Shown: piece by piece, positions 57,281-64,000 of the stretch
How positions within the stretch are numbered: the first letter of the stretch is position 1
How the letters are laid out: the number at the start of each line of letters is the position of its first letter
From: JOPF136 sp963773835
GTDB lineage: Bacteria > Acidobacteriota > Terriglobia > Acidiferrales > UBA7541
Direction of reading: 5' to 3'
Length of the DNA: 64,000 nt
Assembly (NCBI GenBank): GCA_963773835.1
Contig: CAVZCQ010000004.1
Coordinates: forward strand, 744,001 to 808,000
Notes under the pieces: model-generated
Seen by the model: the letters and a program-made list of their open reading frames with translations, nothing else
The model's database searches: none
Told to the model about the DNA's origin: nothing
Translations under genes and position numbers: made by a program

Positions 57281-59566
57281 ATGCGGTCTCGATGGACCAG
57301 TGGGCTCGGCATTGCCGCTTTGCTGCTCGTGACCCTGTGGCTGGCTCCTGCGGGCGCAGGGGAGGAAACGCCGCTGGACGGTTATTCGGCGGCGGAGTCG
57401 AAACTACAGAGGGAGTGGGAAACAAAATTCCGTGCGCTGCCGGATCCAAAAATCCTGCGCGCGTCGATGGAACGACTGTCCGCCCGGCCGCACAACGTGG
57501 GCACGCCCTACGACAGAGACAACGCCGAATGGATTCTCTCGCGGTTCAAAGAATGGGGATGGGACGCGCAGATCGAAACCTTCGACGTGCTCTATCCGAC
57601 GCCGAAGCAGCGCGTGGTGGAACTCACCGCGCCGTACCGTTTCTCCGCAAAACTGGAAGAGCCGGATGTGCCAGTCGATCCGACCTCTTCGCAAAAGAGC
57701 GAGCAGCTACCCACGTATCACATCTATTCGATCGACGGCGACGTCACCGCCCCACTCGTCTATGTGAACTACGGCATCCCTGAAGATTACGAGGCGCTGG
57801 AGCGCATGGGCGTCTCCGTGAAGGGCGCGATCGTCATCGCGCGCTACGGGCACTCCTGGCGGGGAATCAAACCGAAAGTCGCCGCGGAACATGGAGCCAT
57901 CGGATGCCTGATTTATTCCGACCCGCGCGACGACGGCTACTTTGAGGACTACGTGTTCCCCAAAGGCCCCATGCGCCCCGCCGACGGCGTGCAGCGGGGC
58001 AGCGTGGAGGATTTTCCGGCGAGCTTTCCGGGCGATCCGCTTTGGTTCGACCGCGGCGACCCCTCGGCGCCCCATTACACCGCGGCAAACGCTCCGGGCA
58101 TTACCAAAATCCCGGTGTTGCCTCTCTCCTACGGCGATGCGCAACCGTTGCTCTCTGCGCTGGGCGGGCCCATGGCGCCGGACGGCTGGCGCGGCGCGCT
58201 CCCGATTTCCTACCGCGTAGGCCCAGGGACGGCGCAGGTGCACATGGCGGTGCGCTCCGACTGGGGCCTGAAGACCGTGTACGACGTGATCGCGCGCATC
58301 CCGGGCGCGAGCGAGCCGGAGGAATGGATCGTTCGCGGCAACCATCACGACGCCTGGGTGAACGGCGCCGAAGACCCCATCTCCGGCCAGGTGGCGATGC
58401 TGGAGGAGGCGCGCGCGATGGGAGAACTGCTGCGGCAGGGCTGGCGGCCGAAGCGGACCATCATCTACTGTGCGTGGGACGGCGAGGAGCCCGGCCTGAT
58501 CGGCTCCACAACGTGGGGCGAGGTGCACGGCAAAGAACTCCAGCAGCATGCCGTGGCCTACCTGAATTCAGACAGCAATTCCCGCGGGTTTCTGTTCTTT
58601 TCCGGGTCGCACGTGCTCGACCATTTCCTCAATGGCGTGGCCCGCGACGTGGAAGACCCGGAAACGAAGTTCTCCGTCCAGGAACGGCGCCGCCTGTCGC
58701 TCATCGGCAACGCGCGAACGCCCGCGGAACGCGCGGAGGTGCGCGGCCGGGCCGACGTGCGGCTGCAGGCCCTCGGCTCCGGCTCCGACTACACCGTGTT
58801 CGTCGACCGGCTGGGCGTGGCGTCGCTGAACCTCGGTTTCAGCGGCGAAACCCGCGGCGGGATCTACCACTCCATTTACGATGATTTCTACTGGTACACG
58901 CATTTCGCGGACACGGAGTTCGTTTACGGCCGCGCGCTGGCGCAGACCGTGGGCACAGCGGTGATGCGGCTGGCGGACGCGGACCTGCTGCCGTTCGATT
59001 TCACGGCGCTGGCCGACGCCGTGCGCACCTACACGAAGGAGTGCGAGGAGCAGCTCCGGAAAGAGCAGGAGGAAGCGAAGGAGCGAAATCTGGAGCTGAA
59101 AGAAGGCGTCTTCCGCGCCACGAACGATCCCGAGCATCCGCTCCTGCCGCCGGAGCCGGAGGCGCCCGCGCCCTTCCTGAACTTCGCGCCGCTGGACAAT
59201 GCAGTGGACGCGCTGGCACACAGCGCGGAGCATTACCGCCGGGCGGTGGCGCGGTCCAATGGCAGCCTGCTCGGTTCGCCGGACGCGCTGCGGCCGATCA
59301 ATGCGGCGTTGCGCGAGAGCGAACAACACCTGTTGGACGCCGCGGGTCTGCCGCACCGTCCCTGGTATCGCCACATGTTGTACGCACCCGGGCTCTACAC
59401 CGGCTACGGGGTGAAGACACTGCCGGGAGTCCGCGAGGGGATTGAGCAGCGCCAGTGGCAGGAGGCGGAAGGCGAGATCGCGCGGCTCGGAGGGTTGCTG
59501 GCCGCCGACGCCGCGTTCATCGAAAACACGGCGCGGCAGCTCGAACAGTCGTCCGGTGGCCACTAG
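57281..59566 (+). CDS. Secreted M28 peptidase, glutamate carboxypeptidase II-like
   Basis: 761 aa from ATG 57281 with AGGAGG 4 nt upstream. Signal peptide (LGIAALLLVTLWLAPAGAG). Order as in PSMA/GCPII: N-terminal peptidase half, PA domain (about 140-290, GVSVKGAIVIARYGHSWRGIKPKVAAEHGAIG), zinc peptidase core and C-terminal helical dimerisation domain. Zinc ligands: RGNHHDAWVNGAEDP (His, Asp), WDGEEPGLIGS (catalytic Glu and Glu ligand), YLNSDSNSRG (Asp) and GGIYHSIYDDFYWY (His). Releases glutamate or similar residues from peptides in the periplasm. Confidence 0.95.
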   Translation: MRSRWTSGLGIAALLLVTLWLAPAGAGEETPLDGYSAAESKLQREWETKFRALPDPKILRASMERLSARPHNVGTPYDRDNAEWILSRFKEWGWDAQIETFDVLYPTPKQRVVELTAPYRFSAKLEEPDVPVDPTSSQKSEQLPTYHIYSIDGDVTAPLVYVNYGIPEDYEALERMGVSVKGAIVIARYGHSWRGIKPKVAAEHGAIGCLIYSDPRDDGYFEDYVFPKGPMRPADGVQRGSVEDFPASFPGDPLWFDRGDPSAPHYTAANAPGITKIPVLPLSYGDAQPLLSALGGPMAPDGWRGALPISYRVGPGTAQVHMAVRSDWGLKTVYDVIARIPGASEPEEWIVRGNHHDAWVNGAEDPISGQVAMLEEARAMGELLRQGWRPKRTIIYCAWDGEEPGLIGSTTWGEVHGKELQQHAVAYLNSDSNSRGFLFFSGSHVLDHFLNGVARDVEDPETKFSVQERRRLSLIGNARTPAERAEVRGRADVRLQALGSGSDYTVFVDRLGVASLNLGFSGETRGGIYHSIYDDFYWYTHFADTEFVYGRALAQTVGTAVMRLADADLLPFDFTALADAVRTYTKECEEQLRKEQEEAKERNLELKEGVFRATNDPEHPLLPPEPEAPAPFLNFAPLDNAVDALAHSAEHYRRAVARSNGSLLGSPDALRPINAALRESEQHLLDAAGLPHRPWYRHMLYAPGLYTGYGVKTLPGVREGIEQRQWQEAEGEIARLGGLLAADAAFIENTARQLEQSSGGH

Positions 59567-59593
59567 CGCTTCCGGCGGCCCGCAGCAGGTTTG

Positions 59594-59622
59594 TTGACGC
59601 CGATAATCGCGCGTGCTACGGT
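59594..59622 (+). promoter_or_regulatory. Promoter of the glycine cleavage operon
   Basis: TTGACG (59594-59599), 17-bp spacer, TACGGT (59617-59622), about 30 nt before the gcvT GTG. Same form as the promoter at 20422. No glycine riboswitch is recognisable in this short leader. Confidence 0.5.
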
Positions 59623-59652
59623 AGCGCTTCGCCGCAGGATCTTGGTGATCGC

Positions 59653-60762
59653 GTGACCGCGCCCATAGCCGAGACTCTCCGCAAAACCGCACTCAATTCC
59701 ACCCATCGCCGCATGGGCGCCAAAATGGTGAACTTCGGCGGGTGGGACATGCCCGTGGAGTATTCGGGAATCGTTTCCGAGCACACGGCCGTGCGCACCA
59801 AGGCGGGGCTGTTCGACGTGAGCCACATGGGGGAGATCGAAATCCAGGGGCCGGAGGCAATCGCACTTGTGCAGCATGTGACCTGCAACGACGCGTGGCG
59901 GCTGGCCGACGGGCAGATTCAGTACTCCGGGCTGATGACGGATTCGGGCACCTTTGTGGACGACATCCTGGTGCATCGCTTTCATCCCGCGCACTACTTC
60001 CTGTGCGTCAATGCTTCCAATCAGGATGTGGACTTCGAGCACATCTGCGCAAACAACCAGTTCGGCGCACAGGTGGACAACGTCGGCGAACGCTACACGC
60101 AGCTCGCCATTCAGGGCCCGCGGGCGAAGGAGATCCTCCAGCGGCTGACGCCAGTGGCGCTGGACCCTATCCGCTACTATCACTTTTCACACGGCCCGGT
60201 GGACGGAGTCGAGTGCCTGATTGCGCGCACGGGCTATACGGGCGAAGACGGATTCGAGATTTATTTTTCCCCAGAGCATTCGGAGAAACTGTGGGACCGG
60301 CTGCTCGACGCGGGCGGCGGTCACGGCCTCATTCCGTGCGGGCTGGGCGCCCGCAATACGCTGCGGCTCGAGGCCGGAATGTGCCTCTACGGCCACGAGA
60401 TCGACCGCACGACCACTGTGTGGGAAGCCAACCTGGGCTGGATTTGCCGGATGGAGAAAGGAATCTTCCTGGGCCACGAGGCGCTCGCGCGGCAGCAGGC
60501 GACGGGCCTCGAGCGCATCCTGGTGGGCTTCGCGATGGAGGACCGGCTGATCGCCCGCGATGGCTATCCCGTGTTTTGTGGAGACCGGGAGGCCGGACGG
60601 GTGACCAGCGGCTCGCCGGCGCCCTTCCTGAAGAAAAACATCGGCATGGCCTATGTGCCGTTTGATTTGCGGACGCCGGGCACGGAGATTCAAATCGGCG
60701 TTCGGGGACAGAAGGCTGCGGCGCGGGTGGTGAAGACGCCGTTTTACAAACGGGAAAAGTAG
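59653..60762 (+). CDS. gcvT: Glycine cleavage T protein (aminomethyltransferase)
   Basis: 369 aa from GTG 59653, which gives the family start LRKTALNSTHRRMGAKMVNFGGWDMPVEYSG. Transfers the methylene group from lipoyl-GcvH to THF and releases ammonia. FDVSHMGEIEIQG, DDILVHRF, LIARTGYTGEDGFEIYFSPEH, GARNTLRLEAGMCLYGHEID and KGIFLGHEAL are all typical. First gene of gcvT-gcvH-gcvPA-gcvPB. Confidence 0.96.
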   Translation: MTAPIAETLRKTALNSTHRRMGAKMVNFGGWDMPVEYSGIVSEHTAVRTKAGLFDVSHMGEIEIQGPEAIALVQHVTCNDAWRLADGQIQYSGLMTDSGTFVDDILVHRFHPAHYFLCVNASNQDVDFEHICANNQFGAQVDNVGERYTQLAIQGPRAKEILQRLTPVALDPIRYYHFSHGPVDGVECLIARTGYTGEDGFEIYFSPEHSEKLWDRLLDAGGGHGLIPCGLGARNTLRLEAGMCLYGHEIDRTTTVWEANLGWICRMEKGIFLGHEALARQQATGLERILVGFAMEDRLIARDGYPVFCGDREAGRVTSGSPAPFLKKNIGMAYVPFDLRTPGTEIQIGVRGQKAAARVVKTPFYKREK

Positions 60763-60783
60763 GACAGACATTTTTGTCTGTCC
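60762..60783 (+). other. Hairpin between gcvT and gcvH
   Basis: GGACAGACA (60762-60770), loop TTTT, TGTCTGTCC (60775-60783), a perfect 9-bp stem right after the gcvT stop. A second TGTCTGTCC lies at 60846-60854, just before the gcvH ribosome site, and could pair instead. May adjust expression of gcvH and the genes below. Confidence 0.6.
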
Positions 60784-60873
60784 GCTCTTTAGAGGACGGA
60801 GTTGCCGCACGCGCGCGCTCCGGCCGCAGCCAGGACCGGCAGGAATGTCTGTCCCACGAGGAGAGGAATTGCG

Positions 60874-61272
60874 ATGTATCCGCAAAATTACAAATACTCG
60901 CAGGAGCATGAGTGGGTGGCGCTGGATGGGCAAACGGCCACCATCGGCATCACCGACTACGCCCAGCATTCCCTCGGCGACGTGGTTTTCGTCGAACTGC
61001 CGAAACCCGGCGCAAAATTCACCGCCGGGCAGACGCTCGGAACCGTCGAATCGGTAAAAGCGGTGAGCGAGATTTACAGTCCCATCTCGCTCGAGGTGAC
61101 GGAAGTGAACGCCGCGCTGGCGAACGCGCCCGAGAAAATCAACCAGGACCCGCACGGCGCCGCCTGGATGGTGAAAGGCCGCGCCGTCAATCCGGCCGAA
61201 ATGGCCAAGCTGATGGATGCCGCGGCGTACGAGGCTTTCATCGCCCAGAAGGAAAAGGAAGCGCAGGCCTGA
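60874..61272 (+). CDS. gcvH: Glycine cleavage H protein
   Basis: 132 aa from ATG 60874 with GAGGAGAGG upstream. Lipoyl carrier that shuttles the aminomethyl group. YSQEHEWVALDGQTATIGITDYAQHSLGDVVFVELPKPG, lipoyl Lys62 in VESVKAVSEIYSP, and VNAALANAPEKINQDPHGAAWM. Its TGA overlaps the gcvPA ATG by one nucleotide (TGATG). Confidence 0.97.
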   Translation: MYPQNYKYSQEHEWVALDGQTATIGITDYAQHSLGDVVFVELPKPGAKFTAGQTLGTVESVKAVSEIYSPISLEVTEVNAALANAPEKINQDPHGAAWMVKGRAVNPAEMAKLMDAAAYEAFIAQKEKEAQA

Positions 61273-62660
61273 TGCGCTACCTGCCCAAAAGCGATTCCGA
61301 GCGGCGAGCGATTCTCGCCGAGCTGGGGCTGGACTCGATCGACGAGCTGTTTTCGTCGATCCCGGAAGCCTGCCGGCTGAAGCGCCCCCTGGACGTTCCC
61401 GGCCCGCTCTCGGAAAAAGAAATCATCGATTATTTTCGCGCGCGCGCCGCCGAGAATGCGGCGGGCTACACCTCGTTTCTTGGCGCCGGGGTCTATAACC
61501 ATCTGCGTTCGGTGGTGGCGGATTCCCTGCTCCAGCGCGGCGAATTCCTCACCAGCTACACGCCGTACCAGGCGGAAATCAGCCAGGGAACCCTCCAGGC
61601 CATCTTCGAATTCCAGACGCTGATGTGCCAGCTCACCGGACAGGAGGTGGCCAACGCCTCCATGTACGACGGCTCGACGGCCGCGGCCGAGGCCGCGATG
61701 ATGGCTGTGCGGCTCACCGGCCGCCGGCGGCTGGTGATTTCACGCGCCTTGCATCCCGAATACCGCCAGGTGGTGGAGACCTACGCGCGGGATTTGGGGT
61801 TGGAAGTCGTGGAGGCGGGGTTCGATGCAAAAAAGGGGCAGACCGATCTCGCGGCGGCCCGCGCGGCTGCGAACGATGCGACCGCAGCCGTGATCGTGCA
61901 ATCGCCGAATTTTCTGGGCGCGCTCGAGCCCGTTCCGGAATTCGCCGGCCTCGCGCATGCTGCGGGAGCGCTGTTGGTTGTCGCCATCGCGGAGGCTTTG
62001 TCGCTCAGCGCTGTGCGGCCGCCGGCGGAGGCGGACATTGTGGCCATGGAGGCGCAGAGTCTGGGACTCGCGCCGAGTTTCGGCGGGCCGTTTGCCGGCG
62101 TGATCGCCACGCGGGAAAAATTCGTGCGCCAGATGCCGGGGCGGCTGGCGGGAGAGACCCGCGACGCGCAGGGCCGCCGCGGATTTGTGCTGACGCTGGC
62201 CACCCGCGAGCAGCACATCCGCCGCGAGAAGGCCACCTCGAATATCTGCACGAATCAGGCGCTGTGCGCTCTGGCCGTGACCATGCACCTGGCGCTCGCC
62301 GGCAAAGCCGGGCTGAGCGAACTCGCGGCGCAGAACCTGGCGAAAGCGCGCTACGCCGTGGCAGAGCTGGAAAAAGTGCCGGGAGTGCGCCGCGCGTTTA
62401 CCGCGCCTTTCTTCAATGAGGTGACGCTGGAATTCCCGCGCTCGGTGCGCATGATCAACCACGAGCTGCTGCGCGACCACATCCTTGGGCCTCTGCCGCT
62501 CGGGCCGTTCTTCCCGGAACAGACCAAACGCGGGCTTCTGTGCGTTACCGAGGTGCATTCGCGGCAGGACGTGGACCGGCTGGCGGCGGCCACGCGGCGC
62601 GCGCTCCAATCGCTGGGTGCGGGCGAGCGCGAAGCGGTCTCCGCGCCCGCGGAGCGATAA
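61272..62660 (+). CDS. gcvPA: Glycine decarboxylase subunit 1
   Basis: 462 aa. N-terminal half of P protein in the two-subunit form. YLPKSDSERRAILAELGL, FLGAGVYNHLRSVVAD, SYTPYQAEISQGTLQAIFEFQTLMCQLTGQEVANASMYDGSTA, and TSNICTNQALCALAVTMHLA are diagnostic. PLP-fold but without the catalytic Lys, which is in GcvPB. ATG overlaps gcvH stop. Confidence 0.97.
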   Translation: MRYLPKSDSERRAILAELGLDSIDELFSSIPEACRLKRPLDVPGPLSEKEIIDYFRARAAENAAGYTSFLGAGVYNHLRSVVADSLLQRGEFLTSYTPYQAEISQGTLQAIFEFQTLMCQLTGQEVANASMYDGSTAAAEAAMMAVRLTGRRRLVISRALHPEYRQVVETYARDLGLEVVEAGFDAKKGQTDLAAARAAANDATAAVIVQSPNFLGALEPVPEFAGLAHAAGALLVVAIAEALSLSAVRPPAEADIVAMEAQSLGLAPSFGGPFAGVIATREKFVRQMPGRLAGETRDAQGRRGFVLTLATREQHIRREKATSNICTNQALCALAVTMHLALAGKAGLSELAAQNLAKARYAVAELEKVPGVRRAFTAPFFNEVTLEFPRSVRMINHELLRDHILGPLPLGPFFPEQTKRGLLCVTEVHSRQDVDRLAAATRRALQSLGAGEREAVSAPAER

Positions 62661-62662
62661 CC

Positions 62663-64000
62663 ATGCCTCAGCCCATGTCCAAAGCGACGCGCCATGTGAG
62701 CATCAACGAAGGCCTCCTGTTCGAACGCTCCTCGCCCGGCAAACGCGGCATGGAGTTGCCCCCGCTCGATGTTCCAGCGGTGGATGCGGAGCAGGCGCTC
62801 GGCCCCGAGTTTGCCCGCGGCGCCGTGGAAGGATTCCCCGAAGTCAGCGAGATCGAAGTCATCCGCCACTTCACCCGTCTTTCCACCTGGAATTACGCCA
62901 TCGATCTGGGCATGTACCCGCTGGGCTCCTGCACCATGAAGTACAACCCGCGGGTGAATGAATTTGTGGCGCGGCTGGAGGGACTGGCCACTGAACATCC
63001 GCTCCAGCCGGTGGAGGTGTCGCAGGGCTGCCTGCGAATTCTGTGGACGCTGGAACTCGTCCTCCGCGAAGTAACCGGCATGGACGCAGTCACCCTGCAG
63101 CCCTGCGCCGGGGCGCAGGGAGAATACGCAGGCATCGCCATCATCCGGGCCTACCTCGCCAGCCGCGGCAATCCGCGGAAGAAAGTACTGATGCCTGATT
63201 CCGCGCATGGGACCAACCCGGCAACGGCGGCTACCGCGGGCTACGAAGTGCTGAATATCCGCTCGGACTCGAACGGGCGGATTGACCTGGGCGAGCTCGC
63301 GAAGCACGTTGACGACGATGTGGCCGCGCTCATGGTGACCAATCCCAACACGCTCGGCCTTTTCGAGAAAGACATCGCGCGCGCCGCGGAAATCCTGCAC
63401 GCGCGCGGCGCCCTGCTGTACATGGACGGCGCCAATATGAACGCGCTGGCGGGCGTGGCGCGCCCCGGTGACTTCGGCGTGGACGTGATGCACATGAACC
63501 TGCACAAAACGTTTTCCACGCCGCATGGCGGCGGGGGACCCGGCGCGGGACCGGTGGCGGTGAAAAAACATTTGGAGCCGTTCCTGCCCATTCCGGTGCT
63601 GGCCGAAAAGCAGGACGGGACGCTGGGGTGGGATTCCAACCGGCCGAAATCCATCGGCCGGCTGCGCGCCTTCTACGGCAATTTCGGGGTGCTAGTGCGC
63701 GCGCTCGCCTATGCCCTCGCCTACGGGCCAGGAATGGTGGAAGCCACCCGGGACGCCGTGCTCAACGCGAATTACATCCGCAAAAAGCTCGAGGATGTGT
63801 ACGACCTGCCCTACAAGCAACCCTGCATGCACGAGGTCGTGTTCAGCGACGCGCGGCAGAAAAAACATGGCGTGAGCACGGTGGACATCGCGAAACGCCT
63901 GATCGACTACGGCTTCCACCCGTACACCATGGCGTTTCCGCTGATCGTCCCCGGTGCGCTGATGATCGAACCCACCGAATCCGAATCCCGCCTGGAGCTG
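62663..64000 (+). CDS. gcvPB: Glycine decarboxylase subunit 2 (3' end outside window)
   Basis: 446 codons are visible from ATG 62663 (GGAGCG upstream); the family is about 480-500 aa, so a few dozen codons are missing. PLP subunit of P protein: LGSCTMKYNPRVNEF, LQPCAGAQGEYAGIAIIRAYL, DSAHGTNPATA, PNTLGLFE, GANMNALAGVARPGDFGVDVMHMNLHKTFSTPHGGGGPG with PLP Lys282. It decarboxylates glycine and loads GcvH. Last visible gene of the operon. Confidence 0.97.
   Translation, partial: MPQPMSKATRHVSINEGLLFERSSPGKRGMELPPLDVPAVDAEQALGPEFARGAVEGFPEVSEIEVIRHFTRLSTWNYAIDLGMYPLGSCTMKYNPRVNEFVARLEGLATEHPLQPVEVSQGCLRILWTLELVLREVTGMDAVTLQPCAGAQGEYAGIAIIRAYLASRGNPRKKVLMPDSAHGTNPATAATAGYEVLNIRSDSNGRIDLGELAKHVDDDVAALMVTNPNTLGLFEKDIARAAEILHARGALLYMDGANMNALAGVARPGDFGVDVMHMNLHKTFSTPHGGGGPGAGPVAVKKHLEPFLPIPVLAEKQDGTLGWDSNRPKSIGRLRAFYGNFGVLVRALAYALAYGPGMVEATRDAVLNANYIRKKLEDVYDLPYKQPCMHEVVFSDARQKKHGVSTVDIAKRLIDYGFHPYTMAFPLIVPGALMIEPTESESRLEL

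Noticed and set aside
59567..59652. Looked for a glycine riboswitch before gcvT.
   Set aside because: The leader after the -10 box is only about 25 nt, too short for the tandem aptamers.
1..64000. tRNA-like GTTCGAAYC and GGTTCGACCC matches (for example 29594 and 30690), rRNA and CRISPR arrays.
   Set aside because: No acceptor stem, anticodon arm or CCA could be fitted; no regularly spaced repeats with unique spacers; no rRNA sequence.

Overview
The window looks like chromosomal DNA from a GC-rich, Gram-negative-type bacterium, most likely an Acidobacteriota member (class Terriglobia or a neighbour). This is an inference from the gene mix: fused LolA-like/TlpA-like lipoprotein, many secreted TPR, FecR and glycine-rich proteins, split glycine decarboxylase (gcvPA/gcvPB), fused FtcD, and abundant hairpin-type intergenic repeats. 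No 16S gene or taxonomic marker is present, so the assignment is provisional. No rRNA, tRNA, CRISPR array, prophage or intact transposase was seen.

Layout. 1-13 kb: envelope and housekeeping genes (membrane/TPR protein cut by the left edge, uvrC, YtxH and DUF948 proteins, mnmA with its cysteine desulfurase, gamma-glutamyltransferase, DinB-like protein, glycine-rich secreted protein, membrane protein with a CXXCH motif). 13-24.4 kb: an accessory, repeat-rich region whose genes are visibly richer in A/T. It holds ArsR/VOC genes, a FecR-domain gene flanked by ~200-bp direct repeats, a LolA-thioredoxin fusion, an unknown membrane protein, and a ~1.1-kb block present twice (19160-20257 and 21764-22903). 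Each copy carries a structured leader and a 77-aa ORF. The copies bracket a two-gene secreted cysteine-rich cassette and are followed by a vapBC-type toxin-antitoxin pair. 24.4-37 kb: glgB, a paralogous pair of unknown proteins, a ferredoxin-NADP reductase-like enzyme, an orphan ABC permease, an epimerase, an M48 protease, a cystathionine gamma-synthase/lyase, an orphan HicB, a cupin and a C45/phospholipase B-like hydrolase. 37-48 kb: cutA, a phosphohexomutase with ftsB, an acyltransferase, a CPBP protease, thiG, an acyl-CoA ligase, and hutU. 48-57 kb: an unusual D-aminoacylase-like protein, hutI, a trypsin-like protease, fused ftcD, and an RsbW-like/zinc-ribbon pair. 57-64 kb: an M28 peptidase and the glycine cleavage operon gcvT-gcvH-gcvPA-gcvPB, cut by the right edge.

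How genes work together. hutU, hutI and ftcD give most of the histidine-to-glutamate route with formimino transfer to tetrahydrofolate. The gcv operon supplies another one-carbon input to folate. MnmA and its desulfurase form a tRNA thiolation pair. The phosphohexomutase and FtsB overlap by ATGA. Several single genes sit between direct repeats, suggesting repeat-mediated gain and loss. The strongest unexplained features are the duplicated structured block at 19-24 kb and families of paired intergenic hairpins whose arms covary between copies.
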